Source: Gordionus sp. m RMFG-2023 (taxonomy: Eukaryota > Nematomorpha > Gordioida > Chordodea > Parachordodidae). Taken from it: a stretch of 64,000 nt of DNA. The stretch lies in assembly GCF_954871325.1 (NCBI RefSeq), contig NC_088777.1, positions 22,855,366-22,919,365 of the forward strand, written 5' to 3'. The notes under the pieces were generated by a model. That model saw only the letters and a list, made by a program, of their open reading frames with translations. It made no database searches and was not told the origin of the DNA. Every line of letters begins with the position of its first letter. The stretch's first letter is position 1. The position numbers and the translations under genes are program-made. Shown one piece after another: positions 10,668 through 22,881 of this stretch.

Positions 10668-11214
10668 TTTTATAAAGATAACTATCTATTTTAGGGATGG
10701 GTAGAACGTGAATTTTTATCTTTGAAATATATATTGTCTACTTTACGTGGAAATTTCAAGGATGATATTTTAGAATTCATGTTTTTTGGGAACTTGTAGT
10801 CCCACCTCCGTTTTTATAAAATAATGTTTTATTTTATTTTATTTTATATTCGATATGTTAATTTTAATATTATAAACTATGTTAATAAAAAGTTTAATAA
10901 AAAATAAAAAATAAAATTTAGAAGATATTATGATTGTGCGAGAATAAAACATATAAAATATAAATTATTTCATTTTTAAATTTTTCATTTGTAAATTATG
11001 AATTATATATTGAAATATAATAATAAAAAAAATCTTATTTTGAGTCATTATTTTTATGTTCCCTGAACCCGGACCCAAACCCCCCGGGTCCTTTCAAATT
11101 TTATTCCTGTACCCGAGCCTGAATCTGGACCCTTTTTTGTCGAAGGGTTCACATCCCTGCTTTAAAATCTAAATATTTAAATTTTAGGACAGTTTGACCC
11201 TATTTTTTTTAAGA

Positions 11215-12050
11215 TTCCACGTCAATTCGGCAAATTTGGCACGTATCTAATACAGTTGCAATTTATTATAAATTTATTATAAATTTATTAGTATTACCAT
11301 GATTAAATAGAAGTCATTTTGAATGTTTGGTCCTAATAATTATTTATACATTTTTTTACAAAAATTTCAATTTTGTTTACTAAATATGTAATACCAATAA
11401 AAAATGTAATAATATCAAAAAAAATTAACAAACCAATATTTATACTGATTTGAACCAATTTACCATGTTGTAAGATATGTTGATCCAAAAAATCAAATTA
11501 TTTAAACCAAAATTTTGAACCTCTAAATAAAGCGCGTTTCGGTTTTTTGTTTAAAATTGGTTTGCTCCTTTTATATTTTTTTTATAAAAGTTGTGTTAGA
11601 GTACGGTTCAGAATATTATAATGGTTCGTTCCGGTTTTGCGGTTCAGTTCGAAACCATGATTTAAGAATAATATTATATTTTTGTGATTAATAAAATTAT
11701 TTTAAGGATTTTTAATAAATCTATAAAATGAGTCAGTTTTAAAGGTAAAACTTTTTTAAAGTCAATAATTATTTTCTTACGATCATTGGATATGATTGCA
11801 AAATTCAACCTTTAGCATGAGACTTTCCTTTTAATAATTCCTTACTTCTAAAAAATAATTTGAATTTTTTTACTTCAATATCTTATAACATGGTAAATTG
11901 GTCCACCAAAGAAATCAGAAAATAATTTGTATTTAATTTTTTTTTGATATCCAACCCTCAATATGACTTCTATTTAATTATCCTTTTGCTTTGTATTAAT
12001 AAATTGCAACTGTATTAGATAACCGATTGACGCCAAGCCTAATTGTTGTG
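11215..12050. repeat. Inverted-repeat element W
   Basis: Two arms in opposite orientation share TATCTAATACAGTTGCAATT (near 11250 and, reversed, near 12000), TTAAATAGAAGTCAT, and further in CAATTTACCATGTT (near 11455 and 11890). The arms are imperfect and enclose about 350 bp. This looks like an old non-autonomous element with long terminal inverted repeats; no coding text or clear TSD was seen. Confidence 0.55.
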
Positions 12051-12330
12051 ATACCATTTTTTAATCTCAATTTTTCAGAATCATAAAACCTTAATGAATA
12101 TTTCTGAATGATATTTATAAAGTTTGTAGGCCATGGTTGTTCATTGGATAGTTGGTCCTATTAATTTGTTTTGATTAAAACAAATGCAAATAATTTTCAA
12201 TAGATATTTATCTAAATATTTTAAATTGTTTTTCTTTTTAAAAAAACCTATGATTTTTTAAAATCTCTAAATTCAATTAAATTTAATTATTTATTGCGTA
12301 TTTTGATATTATCAATAAAATATACTTCAA

Positions 12331-12516
12331 AGTAGTGTAACGGCTCTATTTTTTAAAACGGATAACCCGGTAATTTAGCCAAAAATATTACCCAAGCCTG
12401 GAGATTTTGCTATTATAGCAGAATGGTTTGCTATTAATAAAATCTCGAAGCTTGCGTAATTTTTTTGGCTAAAATATAGAATTAGCCGTTTTTAAAAATT
12501 GAGCCGTTTTACAACC
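12331..12516. mobile_element. hAT-type MITE, family H copy 1
   Basis: Short inverted-repeat element with ends around GTGTAACGGCTC and (reversed) GGTTGTAAAACGGCTC, flanked by 8-bp near-repeats TACTTCAA (12323-12330) and TACTTCAT (12517-12524). Family members share an ACGGCTC / AAAAACGGCTAA core. It is non-coding. Confidence 0.75.
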
Positions 12517-12615
12517 TACTTCATAACATAAAAAAATAATTTTATATTTTGTTTTCCATTTTTTACATATTCACTTTTCTAAAAATGTATCGTTTTTATA
12601 AAATATATAAATTAA

Positions 12616-13150
12616 CTATTTCAAATCGCCTTTATCTCTTAAAATTCCCGATTTTAAATAAACGGAATATGCTACATTTTCCAATTTTCTTCCAAAATCA
12701 TGGGAGATAAAGCTAAAAAATGTTGCATTCTGTTCGTGTCTATATCTTGATCCTTTAAATATTATTGTCAGATGACAAAATAACAGGAATAGTAAGCATT
12801 TTATACAAACATAACATGTAATTGACCTTGTGAAGTATATTGATATATAATTCACTTCCTTCCATTAGTTCAAGTCAAGATGATTATCCCGACCATGAAG
12901 TCGATTTGTAATACAAATGAAAATAGCAAAAGTCAAAATATGCCATACAATACAAAAAATCTTTTAACGGAATCGAGTGGAATAAAAACATCGATATTTT
13001 TGCATCTTGGGAACGAAGAAAATTAAAGCTCCCGAAGTCTATCCATTATGTCTGTCCCAGCTATACAGATTTAGCTTTAAGGATCAATTTAAGAATAAAA
13101 GTTTGATGTACAAAAATATATATTCGAATAAAAATTGAAAATAAAAGTAT
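12616..13150. other. Coding-like island, unassigned
   Basis: More complex and less AT-rich than its surroundings. On the minus strand a frame at 12616-12855 ends in GRKLENVAYSVYLKSGI; another minus frame begins MEGSELYINILHK near 12863. On the plus strand, 12870-13028 opens at MIIPTMKSICNTNENSKS and stops after LGNEEN, and an overlapping plus frame (13000-13140) contains KIKAPEVYPLCLSQLYRFSF. No family is recognised. It may be a decayed or spliced host gene; the strand cannot be decided. Confidence 0.25.
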
Positions 13151-15127
13151 AGGTTAGCTTTAATAAAGAGTGTTTTATTTTTTTAATTCCTCTATATTTA
13201 TAAAAATCCTGGAACCTGAACCGAACCTAATCAAAAGGCTTGACGCTCTGCCTTTGATGTAATATTATTAAATGCCATTATGCATAAGTTTTAATTTTTA
13301 TATGAATAATGCTAAAATCCTGATGAGTATTTATATAAAATATCAGTAATTTGATTTGAATCAGTATTTTTTTCAATTGTGTATGTGATTTGTTTGAAAG
13401 AACTTAAATATTTTTTTTTAAATATTTTTTTCATTGGAATGCTCAAATTAAATAAATGAGTATAAGGTATTGTTATAAATGTACACATTTTAACAAATTT
13501 TAGGAGAATTAGTCCAATAGATAAAAAGTTAGGCAATACTCCTAATATACTTTATAAATATATAATGCTAATGAATATTGTATTAACTTTTTTGTTGGCT
13601 ATTGTCTATTGTATGTTACTTTTATATTTTGAAAAGGAATTTGCATAAATAATTAATTAATTTAAATAATTTATAAACTTTTTTATTTTTATTTATTTTA
13701 TTATTTTTGAAAAATGTAATATATGTAAAATGTAATATATGTTAAATATACGTTATAAATATATAATTTTGTGAAATTTTTTTTCGTAAATTTTATATAA
13801 AAATTTTGGATTCCAAAAATCATTTTTTCTGAATAAAAAAATTTGTAACAAAGTTAACACATTTCTAATTCTCGCTAGGCAACAAAGAATTATTATATTC
13901 TGCCCTGGAAATTGAAAAATCCTGGGAGAACGACAACAAGTAAAATGGTTATATATAAAGTTAGAAAATTTCTTCTCTTTTTTTAACTCTTAAAGTTGAT
14001 TTATTTTATATATATTCATTATATACCTATATACTAGATATTTATAAGTAAGTATGGAATTCAATTTTAGGCATAATTTCGTTATATTAAATAAAATTGA
14101 ATTTAATGAAAATCGCTAATATAAAATATTTATGATTTCACAGATATAATATGCCTAAAAAATTAATAAATTTTTTATCCATGATGAATTATTAATCTTA
14201 ATTATTTTTTAAAATCATCAATTTATATTTTTTGATAAAAAAAAACCATTTATAAATAAAATATTAATCATATTTACCTAATAATATCTTTTCTACCTTT
14301 TATTAAAACACAACCTTTCGATTTTTCAAAAATAATTGTGATTATATTCTTCATCATTCATTTTGATTTCAAGATTTTTTTAAAGATATATTGATTAATC
14401 TTATATAATATACCCAATTCTCAGGTTTCCTTAGGCGAATATCTACGAATCAAGATGCATCAAAAGATTCTTCTTTTTTATCTTCGAGTATTAATAATAT
14501 TATATATTTATAAAATATTAATATATATACTGATATTTATGAAAAATGAAATTAGTTTCGATTTTTTTTATTAATCAATTAATTAATTAGAAAATTATTA
14601 AAAATTTATGATTAATTTAAATTATTTATCAAATATAACATATATATCTTTTGCTATATAAATATATAATATTATTATATATTTATATATATACGTAAAA
14701 ATTAGATGATTAAAATTTAATTTTTTTAAAAAAATAAATAAAATAATAATATTCCAAAATTTGCTATACAATATAATTTTCTCAAAATTCGCAAATTTTA
14801 TGTTGTTTTTAATATCCAATATATTTATTTAAAAAAAATATTCTAAATAATATACTATGTATTTATTTTTATATAATATATCGTAATCAATAAATCCCGA
14901 TATAGTATAAAAGTTAAATTAATTATAAGTATATATATCTAATAATTAACAAATTATTTTTATAAAAATGTTTTAAAATGGCCCTTTTTAAAAAATAAAT
15001 TATTTAAATTCGGATGTATTATAAATATATGATTTAATTATATATATATTTAACATTTTTTTAACCCAAGTTTATTCTTGCACTATCAAATCCATTTTAA
15101 TAATTAAAGGCTTTTTAAATATGTTTC
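13151..15127. other. AT-rich stretch, no gene seen
   Basis: Extremely AT-rich, especially 13560-15060, with TATATA and homopolymer runs. Short frames here are by-products of base composition. No inverted-repeat element with convincing ends was found. Confidence 0.4.
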
Positions 15128-15255
15128 TAGAGGTCGGCCTGCACTAACTAACCGACAAAGATTTTTGAAAAATTATTTCAGTGGCTCTTAAATTTTTTAC
15201 TCGTGAGACCTGGCCGAATTTTTTTTTCGGATCACTGGCGTTAGGCCGACATCTA
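15128..15255. mobile_element. 128-bp inverted-repeat MITE
   Basis: Ends TAGAGGTCGGCCTG and, reversed, TAGATGTCGGCCTAA, enclosing about 100 bp. The TAGAGGTC start resembles the hAT ends found elsewhere in the window (9282, 35264). No matching 8-bp TSD was found, so the hAT assignment rests on the ends only. Confidence 0.55.
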
Positions 15256-16782
15256 TTTGATGAATTAAATATTAAATATATATATCTTTTTAAATATAGT
15301 GTGATTGTATGCATAAACATTTAACTGAAAATAAAGCTTGGACATATTTTTTCTTAATCTTCTTTATTTGAATAATTACGTAGCCTCATCCACCAACATC
15401 TAAATATTTTTGTTTAATTAGTCCATTCCCTCCTCCTATGCCCCGGATTTATATAATTTTAAAATTTTTAATCATGTTATCCGAATCATTTTATCTATTG
15501 ATTATAATATATAAAATTTATTATATTTTAAGTTAACGTTTTATATGGTGAAGTATACTAACTAATAATAATTTTAGGAAATGTTACCAAAAATTCTAAT
15601 AAAAGATTCTACATAAAATTTTTAAACTAAAAATATGACTATCGGAATCATAACCATACCCAGGATTTTTCTAGGGAGAGGGGTTTATAGTGCGTATTGA
15701 TGGGCTTTAGAACAGATTTTTACTTGCCTTTGGCTTGGTTAAAACTATTGTATTGATTTCATTTATTTCTTGGAAAGAAGGGGTCAGAGGTGTAGGGGTA
15801 TTTCCAGTGTAAAGAAACTTATTTTTAATTGGGAGGAGGAGAGATTTTGTGTCCCCTACTTTGGTTATGCTGATGTTCTTTACTCATAATTCATATTTTG
15901 CCATCATTGACTTAATAATTTTAAAAATTTGATATAAATAAAACAAATAGGTGTTTATATTTAAGCCCTCGTTATGAAGACGTTTGGCATTATCACATTT
16001 TTTAAACCAATTTTTGTTTTACAGGTTCCTTTTTTATTTTGGGGTTATATTTCCTTAAAGGTATATTTACAAAACAGGAAAAGTGAAAATTTCTTCTTCC
16101 CTTATTGGTTACATTAAAGTCCTATATAGTCTACAACAATAAAATTCAAAATTTTTATAAATAATTGTTAAGTCACTTGCAATATTCAAGCTCTATATTT
16201 ATTCTCATAAGAATGTGTAATTATGATAATTAAATTTATAATTATTTTATTAATCTATGTTAGGAATTTTTTACAAAAAACAAACATTATAATCATAATT
16301 TATTTTTATAAATATATATATTTTTAATTACATTATCAATTCAATATGGAGGCTATTATCGTATTGACTTAAAATTATTTAAATAAAAATTAAATAAATA
16401 ATTATTTGGAAAAAATATTTTTTCTCCTAAAATACATTCTGATATTTTATTAAAATTTATTTTTTTTAAAAAATTTACTCCCTACAACAAACATGTTAAA
16501 TTTTTGAAATGTCAATCATTTTAATGCTTTTGCGAATTTGTTTAATACTTTATTACAATGATATGTCGATCATAAGCAACACGATTCATAAAATTTTTTT
16601 GACAAAAACAAAAAAAAATTTAATTTATATATTTTATACACGCAATCGCTATAAAAAAATAGGTATGTTAACAATTAAAACCAGTCCTATGAGACCGCAA
16701 GAAAATGTAAATATTTGAGGCCGTTAGAAGTACAAAAGAGGCGATCAGAAGAAATATATAAAATATTTATATAATAATTATA
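15256..16782. other. AT-rich stretch with possible transposon edge
   Basis: Mostly structureless AT-rich DNA. The text near 15660-15690 (CCCAGGATTTTTCTAGGG) looks like the edge of an hAT of the GTGGCGTAG group, but no partner end or transposase text was found. Confidence 0.3.
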
Positions 16783-18123
16783 CTAGCTAATAACCCGTCA
16801 AAAATGACGTGGTTGTGGGTAATTAGTTAGTTTGTGTATAATGGTACTAAATATACTTTTATTAAAATTTAGGAGAAAAAGAGATAAAATTGTTGCAATG
16901 TAACCCGTGAGCATTAAGGGTATTAGAAATATCAAAATTTAAATTTGTGATAGGAATCATATTGGGTAAAATTAAAAATATAAATGCTTCAAAATTTTTG
17001 AATTTTAAATATGGGCTATACATTGATCTCAAAATTTTGTTTTGCAGACACAGCTAGGCCTGGTCAAAAAACCACGTCCCATGCAACTTTTCCAAAATTT
17101 TGCCATTTATTTCTTAATAATGTCTTAAATTTAATTTTATATTTAGAATAAAATTTAAATTTGTGATAGAAATCATATTGAATAAAATTTAAAATAGAGA
17201 TGCTTGGAAATTTTTTAATTTTAAATATGGGGTAGACATTGGCCTGAAATTTATTTTTGCAGACATAGCCAGGCCTGATCAAAAAACCAAGTTTCATGCA
17301 ACTTTTATAAAATTTTGCCATTTATTTCTATATAACAATGTCTTAAATTTAATTTTATATTCCATTTATTTCTATTATAATTTAATAACAATATCTTAAA
17401 TTTAATTTTATATTTAGAATAAAATTTAAATTTGTGATAGAAATCATATTGGTTAAAATTTAAAATAGATATGATTGAAAATTTTTTAATTTTAAATATT
17501 GATCAGACATCGGCCTGAAATTTCTCAAACCTGGCCAACCCATAATAATTTTGTAATTTTTTCTCAAGCCTGGAGATAGGTAAATCTCTGAAAACCATAT
17601 TGTTGGGAAAATTTTCTCAAGCCCGCCAAAGACCATATAATTTTGTTTTTTAATTTTAAATATGGGCTAGACATTGGCCTGAAATTTTTTTTACAGAAAT
17701 CGCCTGGCTTTTATATTTTACCCAATATGATTTCTATTACAAATCTAAATTTTATTCTAAATATAAAATTAAATTTAAGACATTTTTATTAATAAAAATA
17801 AATGGTAAAATTTTATGAAAGTACCCAATGACTTGGTTTTTTGATAAGGGCCTGGCTATGTCTGCAAAAAAAATTTTTTAGGCCAATGTATAACCCATAT
17901 TTAAAATTCAAAAATCTTAAAGCCTCTCTATTTTAAATTTTATCTAGTATGATTTCCATCACAAATTTAAATTTTGATATTTCTAATACATGCTCAAGGT
18001 ATACTTTGTAACAATTTTACCTCTTTTTCTCCTAAATTTTAATATTTTTAAAAAATTTATTAAAAAAGTATATATATACCATACACACAAACTAAATAAT
18101 TACCCTTAAACCCCTTCAGCTAG
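16783..18123. mobile_element. Foldback-like element U with internal repeats
   Basis: The ends CTAGCTAATAACCCGTC and, reversed, CTAGCTGAAGGGGTTTAAGG lie between TA dinucleotides. The terminal ~300 bp are inverted copies (TTAGTTTGTGT and TCTCCTAAATTTTAAT appear in both). The left arm also contains about three direct copies of a ~215-270-bp block holding TTTAAATTTGTGATAGAAAT, TTGGCCTGAAATTT and GCAGACATAGCCAGGCCTG. Two inverted copies lie in the right arm. It is non-coding. Confidence 0.65.
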
Positions 18124-18486
18124 TAATAAACGGCAAAATTTCAAAAATATCAGCTATTAATTAATATATATATAATTAATATTTTAAATTTAATTATATT
18201 CACATTCGCCTTTGAAACAAGAGGTTTGAGGTTCTACTCTCGTAGTGAGCAAAAAAATAACATTACACTATATAGTCTCCTTAAATTTTAAATACATTAG
18301 GAAGATACGAAAACGATCATGTTTTGATTATGGAGATTATATATATTAGATATATATTAGATGATTCAATATTCAAAATGTTTCTCTTATCTTATCACTA
18401 TAATATTAACTTTTAATTAATTACATTCCTTTTTAACATTTAGATAAATTCAGTTATATCCGAGATCTCCAGATGTAACTAATGCA
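18124..18486. other. Intergenic, nothing seen
   Basis: AT-rich spacer between two transposable elements. A phrase near 18227 (GAGGTTCTACTCTCG) faintly recalls a tRNA B-box, but no A-box or tRNA fold accompanies it. Confidence 0.3.
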
Positions 18487-18494
18487 CTATCCAG

Positions 18495-19124
18495 TAGGCC
18501 TACAAAATACGAATTTGCTATTCGTATTAGTACGAATCGAATAGAATATTAAATTCATTATTCTATTCGTCGAATATTTTATTAAATTCGAAATTTTTTC
18601 TAATGTTTATAAAAAAAATTATAGACAGATGTGGATGTTTTAAAATAACACCTTTAAGGATTCTAGTAAAACTAAGTTAATTGTCATTAGCATATCAAGA
18701 TTTACAGAAAATAACAAGCGAAATAAAACCAAATGATTTCATAACCTTATCCGTAATATATATAATAAAATTATTAATATTTAAGAAAATTAAATTAAAT
18801 TATCATATATACAACAATTAAATGTGTCACTTCTTATGAAGATAAAAAAAAGAAGTAATTAAAATAAAGCAAAATAAATTTAAAAAATCCATTGGGAAAA
18901 TTTAATAAAGACTTTAAAAAATATAATATTCCCTTAAAATTACTAATATAAAAGAATATTTAGAAATAATTTCGAATACGAATTATAATATTATTTTCAA
19001 ATAATATGAATAATAATGCGAATAATTTCGAATAACATGAACAATAATTGTGCCATTCTTATTCATAAAATGCGAGTTAAATCAAATCGAATAGAATATC
19101 GAAAAAGAATATTTTTTAGGCCTA
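18495..19124. mobile_element. hAT-type non-autonomous element K
   Basis: Ends TAGGCCTA at both sides, with near-identical 8-bp TSDs CTATCCAG (18487-18494) and CTAACCAG (19125-19132). Subterminal sequence on both sides is made of CGAAT/ATTCG motifs (TACGAATTTGCTATTCG, ATCGAATAGAATATCG). 630 bp with no transposase frame. Confidence 0.8.
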
Positions 19125-19149
19125 CTAACCAGCCGTTTGTAAAATAAAA

Positions 19150-20078
19150 AAAATGTGGGTTAGACCGGATATTTTAAATTTATATTCTTTAACCAGGCCC
19201 GGATTTTATATCCTCAAAGCTGGCCCGGCTCGACGCGCATCATTAAGAAATTTGGCCCGGTTTTTTTACAGGGTTAGAAATATTTTTATATATCGACATT
19301 ATGATTCGTTTTTCATCCCATGTGAAATACTTTAATATAATAATAATTTTAAAGTTAAAGTCTTTATTCCAAAATGAAGATCATTTTTCATTTAATACAA
19401 AGGAAAAATACAGTTGTGTTCATTTTTGGCGAAATTTATTTTATTTTGTAATATATGTTTGATAGACTAAAAATAAAAATTATAATGATTAACCTCTAAA
19501 TAAATAACTTTTTATTTACCTAGTACAGTAAAGCAAATAAGTACATATTAAAATAATGTGATGTGATTGGTTGGTTATATTATATTGTAAATTATCTTCT
19601 AATAAATTATCAAGTTTAAAATTTTATATAAAAAATTACATGTAATATTAGTGATTGAATTTGATTATATTGTATAAAAAAAACTTTATTAATTATGATA
19701 TGACATAAAAGTATCGTAGATTGTTAAATTTATATATAATACATGATATAAAATATAAAGATAAGACTCATAAATTAATAAATATTATACCTAGTTAAGT
19801 AGAGTTTATAAGGACAAATTTAAATGGTATGATTTGACTAAAAAATAAAGATATTAGTGAACTGTAACAATTTTACTTTTATTTTATAAACTATATATGA
19901 GTATTCTATCTATATAAATGGTTTAAATCAAAATAGGAAATATGGGAAGTGAATGAATGTAATAAATTATTCTTTTATACAATTTTTTTTAAATTTTTTA
20001 TAGGCTCGGCCCGGGTTTATTTTTTTTAAAAAAATATATGGCCCGGTCAGGCTTTGGTTCGGGTCTACAGGTCTCTGA
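19150..20078. mobile_element. hAT-type non-autonomous element L (GC-striped ends)
   Basis: Both flanks consist of GGCCCGG-type stripes alternating with A/T runs. The right end, read inward, is TCAGAGACCTGTAGACCCG, like the CAGAGACCTG ends elsewhere in the window. The left terminus is not sharply defined and no TSD was found. The interior is AT-rich without coding text; the Arg/Pro-rich frames at its ends are translations of the stripes. Confidence 0.55.
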
Positions 20079-20206
20079 TTTATATTTATATTATTCCTCA
20101 AGGATTTTAATTTAGATATATGATGTCCCCTGGGGGTTATGGCAAGCATGGCTTTTTTCCAAAGAATTAAACTATAGTTATATATATGTTAGATAAATAA
20201 GTATAA

Positions 20207-20526
20207 TAGTGTGCACAAATTGAGCGTTTCAAACGCTGCGTTTCAAGCGCAAATAATGCATTTCAAAAGACCTCGTGCAAAACCATTTAAAAAAACGCAA
20301 ATAGGTTTGCTTTTTCATTACTTTTTATTATTATTCGCTGTGTAATATTATATAAAATGTAATATAAATATCTTACTTATATCCTAAAAAGGAATATTTA
20401 GAAATTAAAGAAATAAAAACGCATACGATAATATAATTTTCAAAAGACAAATCCTTTTTTTAAAGAACTTATTTAAAATGTTGCATTTGTAACGCAGCGT
20501 TTGAAACGCTCAATTTGTGCGCACTA
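20207..20526. mobile_element. 320-bp MITE with TAA target duplication
   Basis: Nearly perfect ~37-bp terminal inverted repeats starting TAGTGTGCACAAATTGAG and containing GCGTTTCAAACGCTGCGTT, flanked by TAA (20204-20206, 20527-20529). A 3-bp TAA duplication is typical of PIF/Harbinger (Tourist-like) MITEs. The two ends differ at only about one base over 37, so the insertion is comparatively young. The interior is AT-rich and non-coding. Confidence 0.8.
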
Positions 20527-20749
20527 TAACTCCTATAATTAAAAATAAAAATAAAAGTGATTTTTTACCACTCTAATACTATTTCTACAAGAAAAACTTC
20601 CTTATAATAGAATATCAGTTTTCTCGAATAAAATAGTAATACTTTAAAATATGATCTTCGATGAGAGTGGGGTTTGCGGCCACATTTAAGAGGTAGCAAC
20701 GAGTCATTTCTAAGCCATTTCACACTCATTTTAAATTTGATAAAATAAC

Positions 20750-20948
20750 ATGCAATTCTTATTCAAACCCATCGCCTGCTCCATTCTCACCACCTTCGGT
20801 AGCAAAGCTCAACGTTTTTTTAAAGAATTAGGCAAACAGATTAGCGAAAAAACCGATTAGACTAAGGAATCCCTCTTCTAACGTCAAAGACTTGCTACCG
20901 CCATTATTCGCTTTAACTATCTAAGTTTTATCTCTACCATTGAATAAT
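20750..20948 (+). pseudogene. Retroelement (probably LINE) reverse-transcriptase tail fragment
   Basis: A small plus-strand remnant reading FKPIACSILTTFGSKAQRFF, then ELGKQISEKTD. After an in-frame stop it continues KESLF and QRLATAIIRFNYLSFISTI. This matches the conserved region downstream of the polymerase domain in invertebrate retroelement proteins (f.P...etlG..g..a..f....g..i...tge.r....l.qriS.aiqrgN). Recognition is from memory of the pattern. It has multiple stops and no palm domain. It is the least AT-rich spot between 19 and 23 kb. Confidence 0.45.
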
Positions 20949-20949
20949 C

Positions 20950-22321
20950 TTCCATATCCCTAGATTCCTTTTTTTATCCCCTATCCTTTCCCGTAAACTC
21001 TATTTCTACATTTTTCACCTCTATTAATTTTATCTTTTAAAAAAATTAATTATATGCTATTACATTTTGATAACATATTTTATATCAGTAAATATTCAAA
21101 TAAAGTAACCTATGACCGGAAAAAAAAATTAATTATTTTAAATTTTTACATATATTTTTAAATAAATATATATTTTATAAATAATATGGATTTTTATATG
21201 CAACAATGATTAATTTGTTCATTTATTCCCAAGAAAAAATTACTCAAAAAACAAAATTTTGAAAAATATTGGACATTTATTTTGAAATAGAAGTAATAGA
21301 AAGGAATAAAAATGTAATACTATATACTTAAAATGACAAATTATATATACTATGAGGTTTTATAATTATTTACTTTACGAGCTATAAAAAATCCTGGCCT
21401 ACCTTCTAGATTTATGTTAAATTTTTCAATCCACTTGGTAAATGGTATAAGCAAAAAGTTGTTCGCAAAAAATGAAAATTTCTCTAATTCACATCAAGAT
21501 TCGGTAAGACGATTATTTATGGGTGTTGTTATTTCTTTTATTTTTACAACAATAAATTAATTATTGATTGCTTTTCTTTAAAAAAGTCTGATTTTGTCGG
21601 AAAAGTATTTCGCTATATACAATCCCTACCCAATAAATTTTAAAAAATTTTGTAATGAACTTCTGAATGAATTTTATATATTCATTTTTTACATAGTTTT
21701 CAAATTATAAAAATTAACTTTTTATCGTATTTTTAAATATGAGACACTATGTCCCATCCCTTCTTAAAGCATTGATACTTTTACAATTTAGTTGCGGGTA
21801 GTGGCATAACATAAATGTTCGCACCCCTTGGCCGACGGAAGGTTTCAAGGTTTTGAATAGTAGAAAAACAAATTTTTGGAAAAATTTAATTTATTTAAAA
21901 AATGAATGTCAAGTTGATTTAAAAAAGTAATATATCATTTAAAGAATACCAAATTAGGATAAAATATATTTTTTAAATATTATCTCGTATGTGGGATATT
22001 TTTTAATAATATATATGAAAATTTTTATTATTATGTAATCACTGGAGTCTTAATTTTTTTTATAGTTGCTTTTATTCACCAAATCAAGATTTTTCTAAAT
22101 ATTTATAATAAAATGTTATTTTTGGAATTAAATATATCATATCAATTTTGTCACGCACTTAGATAGAATTTTAAAATAAACATTATGAAACAGTTGTAGG
22201 GGAGACCAGGGTCAAATGGAACGATTTTTGGCATAGTTCTACAAATCTTTGAGGCACTGATTTAAATGATAGAATAATATCTTTTACATAAATTTTATTG
22301 ATTTAATAACAAATGTATATT
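20950..22321. other. AT-rich stretch with one GGGGAGACC end
   Basis: No coding text. At 22198 the motif TAGGGGAGACCAGGGTCAAA looks like a single end of a GGGGAGACC-type repeat (compare 5480, 22882, 56400, 57778); its partner was not found. Confidence 0.35.
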
Positions 22322-22534
22322 AGTGTTGTTTAACGGTTTCGATTTGGGTCGATTTTTATGAACAGCCCAATTAAGATTTTAGCCATATATGTAAACCTGA
22401 AGATTTTCTCATATATTGTAGATAGGCTTAGACTTTTATTTACGAAATCTCGAGGCTTACATAATATTATTTTGGCTAAAATCTTAAGCAGCCATTTTTA
22501 AAAATCGACCCCAAATCGGGTTGTTTAACAACAC
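22322..22534. mobile_element. hAT-type MITE, family H copy 2
   Basis: 213 bp with clear inverted ends AGTGTTGTTTAACGG and, reversed, AGTGTTGTTAAACAACCCG, each followed by a GATTTGGGGTCGATTTTTA-like core. The interior contains ATTTTAGCC and its reverse. The flanking 8 bp match only weakly. Confidence 0.7.
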
Positions 22535-22881
22535 TGATTTAAAACACAAAAATAATCCATTTACGCTAATTTTATTTATTTAATGATAGTTATACTGAAT
22601 TGCAAATACAAGAAAAATGATTATGCACAAATTTTATAATATTTGATATAGAATTATTTAACAATATATGTTCTATTTATAAAGCTTGATAGCATTATCG
22701 ATAAATAAATTTAATCATTACCATATTAAGATATAATAGTAAAATATATATGTTTTGATTAAGTGACAAAGAAAATAAAAATATTAGAGAAATCTTATTA
22801 GGAAAAGCCTTACTTTTTAATATATTATGTAAAATTAGTTTTTTAAATATGAATTTATCTAAATACAATTCGATATAAGTA

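Larger units (their letters stand above)
7243..11159 (+). mobile_element. hAT element A, host of two nested insertions
   Basis: Flanked by an 8-bp target-site duplication CTTTAAAA (7235-7242 and 11160-11167), the hallmark of hAT insertion. The ends are rich in GGACCC/GAACCC motifs; the right end reads inward CAGGGATGTGAACCC, and the left end is a diverged form. It carries a plus-strand hAT transposase remnant split by element B1 at 7917. Without the nested DNA and the duplication the element is about 1.6 kb, so much of the transposase is already missing. Confidence 0.8.

Noticed and set aside
18220-18260. tRNA or SINE B-box-like phrase GAGGTTCTACTCTCG
   Set aside because: No A-box, cloverleaf or repeated copy; a similar weak phrase near 45853 is also unsupported.
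19153-20149. Arg/Pro-rich short frames at the edges of element L
   Set aside because: They are encoded by GC-stripe repeats at hAT ends; similar frames occur at every striped element.
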